This document shows positions 1-10,529 of a stretch of 64,000 bases of DNA, one piece after another. A model generated the notes under the pieces. That model ran no database searches and had not been told where the DNA came from. It worked only from the letters and a program-made list of their open reading frames with translations. This DNA comes from Delphinapterus leucas (taxonomy: Eukaryota > Chordata > Mammalia > Artiodactyla > Monodontidae): positions 68,497,594 to 68,561,593 of the forward strand of contig NW_022098069.1 in NCBI RefSeq assembly GCF_002288925.2, read 5' to 3'. A program made the translations under genes and the position numbers. How positions within the stretch are numbered: position 1 is the first letter of the stretch; each line of letters opens with the position of its first letter.

Positions 1-317
1 GTCATTAGATAGATATTGGGATGCTTACCATTGCCAGGAATTATACAAGGCACTGTCACTCTGTGTGTGACGTGTACTCTAAGCTGGCCCTATTGTTCAT
101 GCTGAATCTGGAGCCAAACTGGCTGCTTGAAGGATTCCTCAGAACTAGTTCAGGGGCCCACTCCGCTTTACTTTTAACCTGTATTGGCTCTGCAGAATAA
201 CTGGTAGGCTGAGATAGTTTTCTACAGTTGTACTGGGATGTTTTTCTATGTAACAGACATCTTTTGCAAGATCATACTGTGAAGTATTACAGCATTCATT
301 CTGAGTTATTTTTCAAG

Positions 318-485
318 GTAATGTTATGGGACCATATTTTGCTTTTTGTGCTGTGGTGGATGGTATTCAATACAAGACTGGACTGGGACAAAATAAAAAG
401 GAGTCTAGATCCAATGCAGCAAAATTAGCTCTTGATGAGCTTCTACAATTGGATGAAACTGAACCAAGAATTTCAGAAACATCAG
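318..485 (+). CDS. ADAD1: ADAD1 exon: C-terminal two thirds of dsRNA-binding domain
   Basis: This 168-nt exon lies between an acceptor ending TTTCAAG at 317 and a donor GTAAAT at 486. It enters with two bases of a split codon and leaves with one (phase 1). It reads [14 protein letters not shown] near the start and [17 protein letters not shown] in the middle. This is the beta2-beta3-alpha2 part of a dsRBD, including the conserved Lys-rich loop and Ala-rich helix that contact the RNA phosphates. The first helix must be in an exon left of the window. The exon also encodes the start of the acidic linker ([12 protein letters not shown]) towards the deaminase-like domain. Confidence 0.93.
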
Positions 486-888
486 GTAAATATTCTTGAT
501 TATAAAGTAGTGTTTATAAAGTGTATCATTTTCCAGAAAGTGTCACCTGAAAGATTTATGTTAATGAAGAGTTACTTGGCAACTACAAGAAGTAGCAGGA
601 TTTGAATGATTTTCTTCCGTTGCTGATTGCTGACTTATTTAATAGTAGTTAAAATGCTCTTGTATATTTCAACACCAAAGATGTAAACATGTTGCTGAAC
701 TGTCTGATAACTTGTCAGATTGTAGATGGGTTTGAGTCCTGAAACTTAGCTTTCTCTGTAATTTATTGGATTCTTATTATGAACTTAACACTGTGCACTT
801 AATATGTAGAGGTTATTAATGCAATTTTTGTGAAGTTTGCCTATGTTAAATTCGGTAATGGTAGGGTTACTTGAGAAAATAAGGGCCT
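486..888. other. ADAD1: Intron sequence, no recognisable feature
   Basis: This is A-T-rich intron following the dsRBD exon. I see no repeat family, extra exon or RNA gene in it. Confidence 0.6.
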
Positions 889-1135
889 AAGGTAGCATAG
901 CAAATAGGTTGAGAGTGTAAAGTCCAGAATTAGATTGCTCAGGATTGAGTATTGACCCTGGACAAGACAAGTTGTTTGCTTCCTAAACCTAAGTTTCATC
1001 ATTTGAAAAATGGAGACAAGGATAGATACCTACTATGGCTGTCATTAGGATTCAGTAAATAATGGATGCAAAGCTTATAACCAGTGCCTGGTGAACAGTA
1101 ACATAATCAAATGACAGTGGTTCTTATTAAACATT
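889..1135 (+). repeat. MIR SINE
   Basis: An old tRNA-derived MIR copy. It shows the diagnostic order: a tRNA-like head, then CCTAAGTTTCATCATTTGAAAAATGG, here written as fragments (TTTCATCATTTGAAAAATGG at about 1005), then TACCTAC, GATTCAGTAAATAATG and CCAGTGCCTGGTGAACAGTA. It is strongly diverged, as expected for this ancient family. Confidence 0.8.
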
Positions 1136-2674
1136 AATCAATTTGAGGAGTATATATGTTAGCATAGTAACCAGTTTTTGTCAATATTTCATTCATGTTA
1201 GATTACATTTTGGTTTAGCTGTAAATGAGGCAACTTTAGTAAATAAAAACATTTAAATTTGATTTAAACAGTGACAATAAATTCTAGTTAAATTCAGATC
1301 ACCTTATGACTGGGCTTTTTTTGTTTGTTTATAACCTATTAATTTTAATATTTCTTTTGTAATACTTTCCTTAAGGTCATTTTGTTCTTTCTCTAAGTTC
1401 AGTTCTTATTCTATATATTTTAATTTTTCTGTTGTTTAATTAAAACCATTATTGTTTTGATGTGTAGTCTTTCTCATTGTTTTCAAAATACTGATAGTTT
1501 GGATTAAATAAGTACTTAGGAAAGTATTTTGTTAATTTTCATATTTCTGTTCACTATTTTTTAGATTTATTAATTTTTTAGGGCTGGGTATGATAATTTT
1601 GGTGTCTTATCCATGCTGGCAGTTTATCAATGGAAATTCTTTATATGTGATTATTTCATAAGCTATCAACCCACCTAGGTATGTCCCCAGCAATATTTTC
1701 CCCGTTTCTTTCCAACCGTCACATGCATTCAAATCAATAAATCTATGTTTTGAGGATGTACTAGGGTAAATACTAGGACTGTGATAACTTCCAGGGACTG
1801 TGGTAAATACTAGGAGTCTAGAATCAAGTAAGACCCATTCTGTACCCTCAAGGAACTAAAATACTTAGTTGAAATCAAGTTAAAATATATCTACAAAATT
1901 TCCCATGCATCTAATTTAATTATCAGAAAATGATATTTATGATTGGCTTCTCATGAAAAATGCATTTCCCCTGAGGGTTTTCAAAATGTTTATCTAGGGC
2001 TAGCAAATCTTTTGCCCTGTGGGCCACAATTTTTAGTTTCTAAACATTTATCTTTTCCCTTTTTTGTGAAAAAGTAGCATTTTCCCATCTGCACTGATGC
2101 CACTTTTATATTCACTATTGTTTTCTTGAAAAGTGCCAATAGTTCCTTAATGATGACTAAGAGTTCTTTAATAAAAGGTTTTCTCTTGGCATAGAGCCTG
2201 GAAATAATTCAATTAGGTCGTCTTTTCCCTTATAATGAACTACATTTTCTTCTTTAAAATGTTTGTCCTAGACAACTGAGCTTAACTATTTATTTTTCTT
2301 GTGAAGAGATATGGAAGGTAAGTATTGAGTATTTATTTCTTTTCTTTGCTGTTAATGTTATATTTGTTTTTCTAGTCTCCTCCCTATTTATAATGTAAAA
2401 ATTTTAAAACTTATTTTTAATTTTTTCAAAATTCTGAACTCATCAGAATTATTTTTCATGTATATCTTCTTTCATATATTGTACATGGTGTTTTTAAAAG
2501 TATATTCTTAGTTTTTTGTTAACCATATAAATACTTTTTTGCTCTGACTCTTTTCAAGAGCAGTATGCTTAATGATATTATGTTAGGTTTTGAAAATCTA
2601 ACACTTTTTGACACAGTGATTTAAGAATCTGGCTCTGTGTTTATTTTAGTTCAATACCCCTTAAAAAATCATTT
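1136..2674. other. ADAD1: Intron sequence, mostly unique
   Basis: Low-complexity, T-rich intronic DNA with no exon. A short stretch near 1990-2050 (GCAAATC...GCCCTGTGGGCCAC) resembles the end of an old hAT MITE but is too short to call. Confidence 0.5.
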
Positions 2675-4175
2675 AATAATGTAAAAGTAACGTAAACTTT
2701 TTGTAATGCATGTATTTAAAACGTAAAAATTACCAAGTTAACCATTTTAAATGTACAGTTCAGTAGTGTTAAGTACATTCACTTTTTTGTGCATCCAATA
2801 TCCATAACTGTTCATCTTGCAAAACTGAAATTCTATACTCATTAAACAGTTACTCGCATTCCCCCCTCCACCAAGCGCATGGCAGTTACCATTCTACTTT
2901 CTGTCTATATTAATTTGACTTCTCTAGGTACCTCATTTAAGTAGAATCATACAGTATGTGTCTCTTTTGTGACTGGATTATTTCACTTAGCCAGTTTATC
3001 CATGTTGTGGCATGTGTCAGAATTTCCTTCCTTTTTAAGGCTGAATAATAATTCTATTATATGTGTATACCACATATTGTTTATCCATTCATCTGTTGAT
3101 GGGCATTTGGGTTGCTTCTCCTTTTGACTATTGTAAATAATGCTGCTATGAACATGGGTGTACAAATATCTCTTTGACACCCTGCTTTCAATTGTTCAGG
3201 TTTTATACCCAGCAGTGGAATTGCTGGATCATATGGTAATTTTGTATTTAATTTTTTTGAAGAACTGCTGTATTGTTTACCATAATGGCTGCACCCTTTT
3301 ACATTCCACCCACAGTGCACAAGGGTTCCAGTTTTTCGACATCCTTGTCAACACTTGCTATTCTTCATTTTTTGATAGTAGCCATCCTAATGGGTGTGAT
3401 ATCATGTCTCATTGTGATTTTGATTTGCTTTCCCTAATTATCAGTGATGTTGAGCATTTTTTTCATGTGCTATTGCCCACTTGTATATATTCTTTAGAGA
3501 AATGTCATACTCATGTCCTTTGCCCATTTTTGAATTGGGTTGTTTGGTTTTCTTTTGAGTTTTAGGAGTCCTCTGTATATTCCAGATAACAATCCCTTAT
3601 CAGATATGTGATTTGCAAATATTTGCCCCTCTTTTGTGATTTGCATTTTTACTCTGTTAATAGTGGCCTTTGAGTCACAGAAGTTTTCAATTTTGAAAAA
3701 GTCCAGTTTGCCTATTGTTTTTATTTCCTATGCCTTTCATCAGATTCAAGAAATCATTGCCAAGTCCAATGTCATGAAGCTTTTTGCCCATGTTTTCTTC
3801 TAAAGGTTTTATAGTTTTAGCTCTTACGTTTGGGTCTTTGATCCATATTGTGTTAATTTTTGTATGTAGGGTTATCTGAGGGTCCAACTTCATTCTTTTG
3901 CATGTGGATATCATGTTTTTCCAGCATAATCTGTAGAAAAAGACTGTCCTTTCCCCTATTGAATGGTATTGACACCTTTGTTGAGAATCATTTGACCACC
4001 TTTGTAAGGATTTATTTCTGCCCTTTCTATTCTATTTCATAGGTCTATAAGTGTCTGTCTTTATGCCATTGCCACACTGTTTTGATTAACGTAACTTTTG
4101 TAATTAAGTTTTGAATTCAGGAAGTGTGAGTCCTCCAACTTTGTTCATCTTTTTCAAGATTACTCTATATGGTGT
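2675..4175 (-). mobile_element. Old L1 3' end, antisense to the gene
   Basis: Read on the minus strand this is the end of ORF2 and the 3' UTR of an L1M-type element. Plus-strand landmarks include CATTCATCTGTTGATGGGCA (about 3088) and GGATCATATGGTAAT (about 3225). The minus strand carries ORF2 scraps such as NTKLPYDPAIPLLGIKPE. It is 5'-truncated and broken by many stops and frameshifts, so no protein is expected. Confidence 0.88.
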
Positions 4176-5138
4176 TTCAAAATGCAGACCAACTTGTACA
4201 GTCACATTTTCTTATTTATTGAAAGCATTTGTGCTTGATAAACAGGATTTAATATCTTTAGTTTTCATTTCACTTGATCCTCACTGAGTAGATGGAAAAA
4301 ATCCATCTTTCTCTGAGTTTTTAAAGTTCTGCTTATTTAAAGTCCAGAGTGTATATATCTAACTATAGTCAACATTTACTTAATTAATGTGAACCCCAAG
4401 ATGACATTGTCAGTCTTTCTTTGCTAATTTCTATGTTACAACCAGTTTCTCATTTTACTCAAAATGAGGTCCAGAGTAGCAGTTCTGTTTTCTTTCTTTG
4501 TCTTTATGAATGATTTCTTGAGAGATATTGACTACTTTAGTTGAACCTTTGCTCCTGGACCCTTCTCATTTAAGCTTTCCTGATCTTTTATCCCTTTAGT
4601 TTAGTGTCATGTTCTTTTCTTGTTCTTCCTGGATTTCCCAACTTGGGAACCAAATTGGAAAGCTATTGCAAAGAATGGGACTAAAAGCTTAGAAAACTTT
4701 GAATGAAGTATTCCCCTACAAACTACTCTGATAAAATAGCATTAAAATGGTAATTTTTTACTTACTAACTTTTTGGTAGAATATTAAGTTTAAATGTTTT
4801 ACCTAGTATTATTGTAAATATAAAATTGTTCATAAGCATTTAGAACAGGGTTTCATTTTTACCGGTTTTCAGAATGTTGAATCTATTACAAAGCAAGCTA
4901 TATAGTAGCATAAGAATAGGGCACCCAGAAAGGTATTTGGTGTTTGTAGAATTGATTTCAATATAGGAAAGACATTTAGCAAGGCTGAGCTAATGGATAA
5001 TAGATGGCCTAGAGTTGGCAGAAGTATACAGAAAAGATAATCATTCTTGGATCGCTGTTTTATTACAGAGTAGTATGATACCTGCTCTTTGGAACATTTG
5101 ATGTTTCATTTTTCCTTATGTTTTTGTTTTATTTACAG
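4176..5138. other. ADAD1: Intron sequence, no recognisable feature
   Basis: A-T-rich intron up to the acceptor of the linker exon. I see no clear repeat family in it. Confidence 0.55.
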
Positions 5139-5207
5139 GTCCCCCTCCTATCCCTGCAGAACCTATTGTTTCACCTGAACCAGTATATGTTTCAAAAGTA
5201 CATTATG
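5139..5207 (+). CDS. ADAD1: ADAD1 linker exon with no canonical splice donor
   Basis: The acceptor is TTTACAG ending at 5138. The homologous part is 69 nt, phase 1 in and phase 1 out, and encodes the proline-rich linker GPPPIPAEPIVSPEPVYVSK followed by VHY. To match the next exon it should end at 5207, but bases 5208-5209 are GA, not GT; losing one T from a GTAAGG donor would give exactly what is seen. The next GT (5216) would shift the frame and stop within the following exon. A GT at 5259 (AGG|GTAGGA) would extend the exon to 120 nt, open and in phase. Skipping the exon also preserves frame. Start and homology are secure; the real 3' end is not. A sequencing error remains possible. Confidence 0.8.
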
Positions 5208-5230
5208 GAAGGAAAGTCCTTTATGATAAT

Positions 5231-5548
5231 TTTTTTTTTTTTAAGAAGATATTTGAGGGTAGGAATTTATTAATTAATTTATTTTTGCTGTGTTGGGTCT
5301 TCGTTTCTGTGCGAGGGCTTTCTCTAGTTGTGGCAAGCGGGGGCCACTCTTCATCGTGGCGTGCGGGCCTCTCACTGTTGCGGCCTCTCTTGTTGCGGAG
5401 CACGGGCTCCAGATGTGCAGGCTCAGTAGTTGTGGCTCACAGGCCTAGTTGCTCCGCGGCATGTGGGATCCTCCCAGACCAGGGCTCGAACCTGTGTCCC
5501 CTGCATTAGCAGGCAGATTCTCAACCACTGCGCCACCAGGGAAGCCCC
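5231..5548 (-). mobile_element. CHR-type SINE (long-tailed form) next to ADAD1 exon
   Basis: The tRNA-derived head lies at the right end: GCCACCAGGGAAGCCCC at 5532-5548 is the reverse complement of the 5' end. The body and an A/T-rich tail extend left. The flanks repeat TATGATAATTTTT (5222-5234 and 5549-5561), a target-site duplication; an additional shared AAGAAGAT could make it longer. Between the poly(T) (5231-5242) and the usual tail lies ATATTTGAGGGTAGGAA, which could be duplicated target or sequence carried along with the SINE. The insertion begins only about 24 nt after the expected end of the ADAD1 exon and supplies a possible in-frame donor at 5259. Confidence 0.9.
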
Positions 5549-5561
5549 TATGATAATTTTT

Positions 5562-5934
5562 AAAGAAGATTAACCCAATTAAAAATTATAACAGCATATA
5601 ATTAAAATATGCATAGGTATGAAAATGTACATTAGTATTTTATTATTCAAACCTGTCACACTTCAACAAAGATGAGTATTTCCTTCCATACTCTGCTAAA
5701 AATTAGAGAGATAATAAAATTGGAGAGGAACTATTGAAGAAGTGGTTTCTTTCCTATAAAGAGATGGCTTATCAATATCATATAACTGCTTTTTTGAGAA
5801 CTCTTTGCTTCGGTGGGCCGGTCATTAATGAAATCCAGTGGCTTTCTGGTGCTTGATGGCTGGGGTATTCATTTCAAGTAATCTATTCACTTTCTTTTAA
5901 TGTTAGTTATTTGTCACTCAAGCCCAAAGAAAAC
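5562..5934. other. ADAD1: Intron sequence, no recognisable feature
   Basis: A-T-rich intronic DNA between a SINE and a MIR; nothing further seen. Confidence 0.5.
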
Positions 5935-6140
5935 TATAACTGCAATTGAAATTACTAGTTATGTGACCTAGGACCAGTTACTTCTCTGTACACCTTAATT
6001 TCTCTGTCTATAAAATAGCTACAACAATAATTACCTCATAGGGTTATTGTGAGGATTAAATTAATTTATGCATTTAAAAAAAAACGTGATCAGTGCCTGG
6101 CACACAGTAGGTGCTCACTAAATAGTAACTACCATTATTT
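5935..6140 (+). repeat. MIR SINE
   Basis: A well-preserved 3' part of MIR: TTATGTGACCTAGGACCAGT, CTCTGTCTATAAAATAG, ACCTCATAGGGTTATTGTGA, and CAGTGCCTGGCACACAGTAG. A short L2-like piece (GATTGTGAATCCCCTGAAAG) follows near 6194. Confidence 0.88.
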
Positions 6141-6259
6141 TAACATTTTATTATATTCAACATTATGTAGATTAGTGTATACTTTTCCCATTAGATTGTG
6201 AATCCCCTGAAAGGCAGGAAATTATCCTTAATTTCTACATTGCCTTCATAATAGTAACA

Positions 6260-7589
6260 CTTCAGACTTCAGAGTGTTTGTGCAACTAAAGTGAAGAACA
6301 GCATTTCTTTCTTTGTCTTTTCCAGGTCTGAGGATTAGGATTTATGCCTTTTCAGGTTTGGTTTTCCATTGTCTTTCAGAGACAGAAAAAAAGCTGCATT
6401 TGTGTGCTTGTTTGGAGTAAAACGACCAGACCAGGGAAAATAGGCATATTCAAAAGGCAAAGTCTACCAATAGTTAAATATAGTCAGTCAGATATAGTCA
6501 TTTACCCTGATAGTCATAGGAATTGATGAACAGAAGGACAGTGAGTGGTCAGTCCAACAGCAATGATTTCTTAATATGAGAAGGGACTCTAGTGTTTCTT
6601 TTCAGCCTCTGTGGACATTTTTAATGAATAGTTAAAAAGAATCCCGGGTTGGCAAATAATAAAAACTACTGTTACCCTGAGAAAACACATCAATCTATGG
6701 GGAAGAAAGAGTATGTGGTTAACGGTATGTTTAAAGAAATACATGAGTAGAGTCAGGTTTGGTAGGCTCAGGTAAGGAGTTAAAAAGTTAAAACTTGACA
6801 GTTTTAGTCGGGAAATGGAGAACAGACATCATTATCAGGCTTATAGGTAAAGACGGGAGTTGGATGTTATCACTTTTGAAGAAAAAAAGATTTGAGATAC
6901 ATAAAAATCTCCTGAACAGGTCCTGTTGGGCTAGTTATGGAGGGTATCACCATTTCACAGCCTGTCTACTTTGCCATATTTTTACTGGAGTGTATCTTCA
7001 TTTAATATAGTGATATTTTGGCTCTGAAGATAGGTTCAGGTTACTTATGATACTAAAGATCACTTGAAATTAGCAACTGGAAATCAAAGAACTGGTGTTA
7101 ATTAGCATCATGTATGTCATGTTTTTATGTCATCCTTCACTTCCAATAGTTTGTGAGAACATTTTATTTCCTCAGCAACCAGCGCACATGTATAGGAAAA
7201 ATAGTATTGCACTTGCTCCTTATTCCTTCATATGCATGCTAGTAAGAGATACATTTAGTAACTAAGATTTGATTATATTCACAACATTTGTTATTTCCTT
7301 CAACACCAGTTAAGATCAAGAGCTGTATCAGTACGTTGTTAACTTCCAAACATTCTTTATGATATTCAGGTGCAACGTTTTTAATATGCAGCAAAATATT
7401 CTCTTGCCACACACATAATTCTTGATCTGTCAGTACTAATTGCAGTGTATTTTTCTATTCTATATCATTGCGCAAAATAATTGCTAACTGTATAGGACGT
7501 GATTAAATAAATTACAGTGCATTCATTGTATGGAACTATTAAGAAGAAGGAGGGTAGCACTACCTCTGAATGATGCCCAAGACCAAGTA
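6260..7589. other. ADAD1: Intron sequence, mostly unique
   Basis: No exon, RNA gene or clear repeat recognised. Short open frames here have no homology I know and no splice context. Confidence 0.5.
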
Positions 7590-8284
7590 CAGTAAGTCCC
7601 TTACATACAAACGAGTTCCATTCTGAGAGCGTGTTTGTAAGTCCAGTTTGTTCATAAGTCCAACAAAGTTAGCCTAGGTACCCAAATAACACAATCGGCT
7701 ATATAGTACTGTACTGTAATAGGTTTATAATACTTTTCACACAAATAATACATAAAAAACAAACACAAAAAATAAAACTTTTTTTTTTTTTTTTTTTCCC
7801 TCGGTACGCAGGCCTCTCACTGTTGTGGCCTCTCCCGTTGCGGAGCACAGGCTCCGGACGCTCAGGCTCAGCGGCCATGGCTCATGGGCCCAGCCACTCC
7901 GCGGCATGTGGGATCCTCCCGGACCCGGGCACGAACCCACGTCCCCTGCATTGGCAGGCGGACTCTCAACCAGAGTGCCACCAGGGAAGCCCCAACATTT
8001 TTAATCTTACAATACAGTACCTTGAAAAGTATAGTAGTATCAGCTACATCACCGCTGCTTTTACACTTGCTTCCAGACATCCTAGGCTTGAAATAAATAT
8101 ACTGTACTACTGTATACAGTACTGTACAGTAAAGTACACAAACGCACAACCACTTGTAGAGGATGCACACACGTGACAGTGTAATGACAGACACATGAAC
8201 TAACTTACATGATTGGACATATGAACGTACCTTTGCATCTTTGAAAGTTCACAACTTGAAGGTTCATATGTAGAGAACTTAGTG
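7590..8284. mobile_element. Pogo/Tigger-like MITE split by a SINE
   Basis: The termini are inverted repeats: CAGTAAGTCCCTTACATA at the left and, read from the right end, CACTAAGTTCTCTACATATG. Both are flanked by TA (7588-7589 and 8285-8286), the target of Tc1/mariner/pogo elements. The interior is rich in GTACTGTA repeats and has no transposase. About 215 bp of CHR SINE interrupts it. The exact family name is not certain. Confidence 0.7.
7779..7993 (-). mobile_element. CHR-type SINE, short form
   Basis: Poly(T) at 7779-7797, then the reverse complement of the SINE up to its head (GCCACCAGGGAAGCCCC ending at 7993). It lacks the extra 100-nt tail seen at 5231-5548. That short form is typical of young cetacean copies. 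It sits inside the pogo-like MITE and is therefore younger than it. Confidence 0.9.
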
Positions 8285-8286
8285 TA

Positions 8287-9392
8287 AATGCAAAGTGGAT
8301 TTTAGCATGCCCCAGTTTTTATTTTTTAATTAGTGTATGTTTAGATGTATATTTTGTTTATCAAAATATCCATACTGGTAATAGTGGTTGCATTTGGAGA
8401 GGGAGACTTATGAATGTACATCTCTTATATTGCTGTTTCAGTGGGAAAAAAACATTTAACTTTATGCTATCATCAAATGAATATGCTTCTCCTGTATCAT
8501 AAGCTTTTGGTAATAAGCTGAGCCAAGTTGTTGAGTACTTCTCATAGTTTTACTGCATAAACACCAAAAGCTAATTTTTACACCACATGATGGTTTTACT
8601 AATTTAAATGAAATATATGCTAGCATGCAATTATAATAATTTGCACCTTCTCATTGTATGCTTTGTGGTTAGATAAAAGAATATAGCAAGTAGTTCATTT
8701 TTCTGATTGTGTTTATGATGTTCTTTAACTCTTTTTGATGTGACTTTACATGTTTTTGCTAAGAGAGCATTAACAATATTAAAGAAAAATTCAAGTTTAA
8801 CAAATATAAGTAAAAACTTGTAAATGGCCTTACTGAAATGAGTTGTCTTAGCTGAGACTACTAACATTAAATTTTTATCATTTATGTGCCTTTTTAATAT
8901 AATTATTAAGCAGGTAAAAAGAATTTCTGTGAAAAATATAGTTATACAATTCATATATATGCAAGGTATGAGAGCAAAATTGTTTCATTTACTTTTTTCC
9001 TCTGAGGGTATAGTGGACTGCGAACCACTTGATAGACTACTTAGCAACTATCATGCAACTAACAAGGACTATCAGTGTTTAGTAAACAACTAAACTTTGA
9101 GAAATACTATATTAAGTGATTCTGCAACCTCTCATTCTCTAGAATAATGATTCTTCCCTGGGGATATACAAGCATACATACACAAAGCAACAGATGGCCA
9201 GGGCTCTGTCTCAGAACCTCAAGTCTTTCATTTTTTTAAAAAGGTCCATGGGTGACTTTTGATGTCTATTCTTGGTTATAACTGTTCTATGGTAATCCTG
9301 ATTACTTCAGACTATCTCCTTTCAAAGTTTGGGACTTTTTTTTTTAGTGCGAACGTGGAACTATATCAAGAGTCTAAGTGTTTAGTGCTTTG
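8287..9392. other. ADAD1: Intron sequence, no recognisable feature
   Basis: A-T-rich, with no exon or clear repeat. The 107-residue open frame on the minus strand (8631-8954) is low-complexity and has no recognisable domain. Confidence 0.5.
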
Positions 9393-9540
9393 CAGTGGTT
9401 GTCAGTGGGACAAATACTTAGGAGTATATTTTGATTGTCACAGTGATTGGGGAAGACTGCTGGCATTCATTGAGATGTTGCTTGTCAGGCAATGTGGGAC
9501 AATCCCATACAACAGAGAATTGTCTTGTGTCCTGTATGAC
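9393..9540 (+). repeat. hAT-type MITE fragment (MER5A-like)
   Basis: It begins CAGTGGTTGTCAG, followed by TTTTGATTGTCACAGTGATT, CTGGCATTC and CATACAACAGAGAATTG, in the order of the MER5A consensus as I know it. Strongly diverged. Confidence 0.5.
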
Positions 9541-9807
9541 TTTTGAATGTTTTATCAATTATAAATTAGTAATCCTCTAATATGTAATACTTATATATCT
9601 TTTTACAAGAATCCAAAAAGCTCAATAACTTGTGTTCTTTTAGAATGGAATACTTTAAAATCAATCATGACATAAATTATAAATTTGCTTACATATCTCT
9701 ATAAATTAACTCATTCAATTGAAAGGTTATAAGAGGAATAATAGAGACCCCTGGGAGAAAGCACAGTGTTCTTCAAATTCATATTGCATTTGATTTTTTT
9801 TTTCTAG

Positions 9808-9933
9808 AAGGGAGACATACTCAGTTTGCAAAGATTTCACAGATCGTTAAAGAAACATTTTATCAACTAATTTCTAATCATTCAGAGTGTCTGAAATGTA
9901 GCAACTCATTAGCTGCTTTTATAATTGAAAGAG
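9808..9933 (+). CDS. ADAD1: ADAD1 exon: start of deaminase-like domain
   Basis: This 126-nt exon follows a polypyrimidine tract and TTTCTAG, and its donor is GTAAGT at 9934. It is phase 1 in and phase 1 out. The product reads [19 protein letters not shown], then a Ser/Cys-containing stretch, then [10 protein letters not shown], matching the first helix and first strand of the ADAR-type deaminase fold. The incoming split codon (G|AA) needs a single G from the previous exon, which is how the expected end of that exon at 5207 was fixed. Joining it directly to the exon ending at 485 also gives GAA in frame. Confidence 0.92.
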
Positions 9934-10529
9934 GTAAGTGCAAGTACTTGGGATGTGTTCATTTGTACAAAAGCTATTAAGTAACTTAATGATCTGAACT
10001 ACGCAATGGTAATATTTTAATTAACTATCTTTGCCCCTGTTGACAGTGGTGCTGCATTGATTTGAAGTGGCCCTTTCTAGTAGGTGTGGGTCATTAAACA
10101 CAAAGATTCTCAAAGGTAGAGATAAAGTATACTGAATAGGAACCAATAGAGAACTGCAGAATGGTAAAATAACCTAATATTTTAATCAGTAACTGTGTTG
10201 GAGTCACTACCATCTTGAAATCTAACCCCATTATAACAAATATTGAGAGAGACTCTATAAAAATTAACATTTTCTTCACTTTCAAATAATAAAAGATTAA
10301 AGTGAAAAATCATGAATCTATGTTTTTTCCTGTGAATATTATGTGATTCCAATGACATTTTTTATTTATCCTGTAATATTCTAGATTGATCATTAATTAA
10401 ACAGATTTGAATTTTATAGTCATCTCTGAATATTATAGATGATACAAAAACAATTTGATATTTGGTTCTTAATGATTTTTTGTGACCTAGGTGGGGAGAA
10501 GATATATATGATTTTTCAAGGGTCAACTT
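9934..10529. other. ADAD1: Intron sequence, no recognisable feature
   Basis: Unique A-T-rich intron between the exon ending at 9933 and a large L1. No feature recognised. Confidence 0.5.

Noticed and set aside
3158..3565. A 135-residue open frame on the plus strand
   Set aside because: It lies wholly in the reverse strand of an old L1 3' region.
5216..5221. GT at 5216 as replacement donor for the linker exon
   Set aside because: It gives a 77-nt exon in the wrong phase; the following exon then meets a stop after about 20 codons. The context AAA|GTCCTT is also weak.
9259..9546. A 95-residue Cys-containing open frame
   Set aside because: It overlaps a worn hAT MITE, has no acceptor or donor in phase and no recognised domain.
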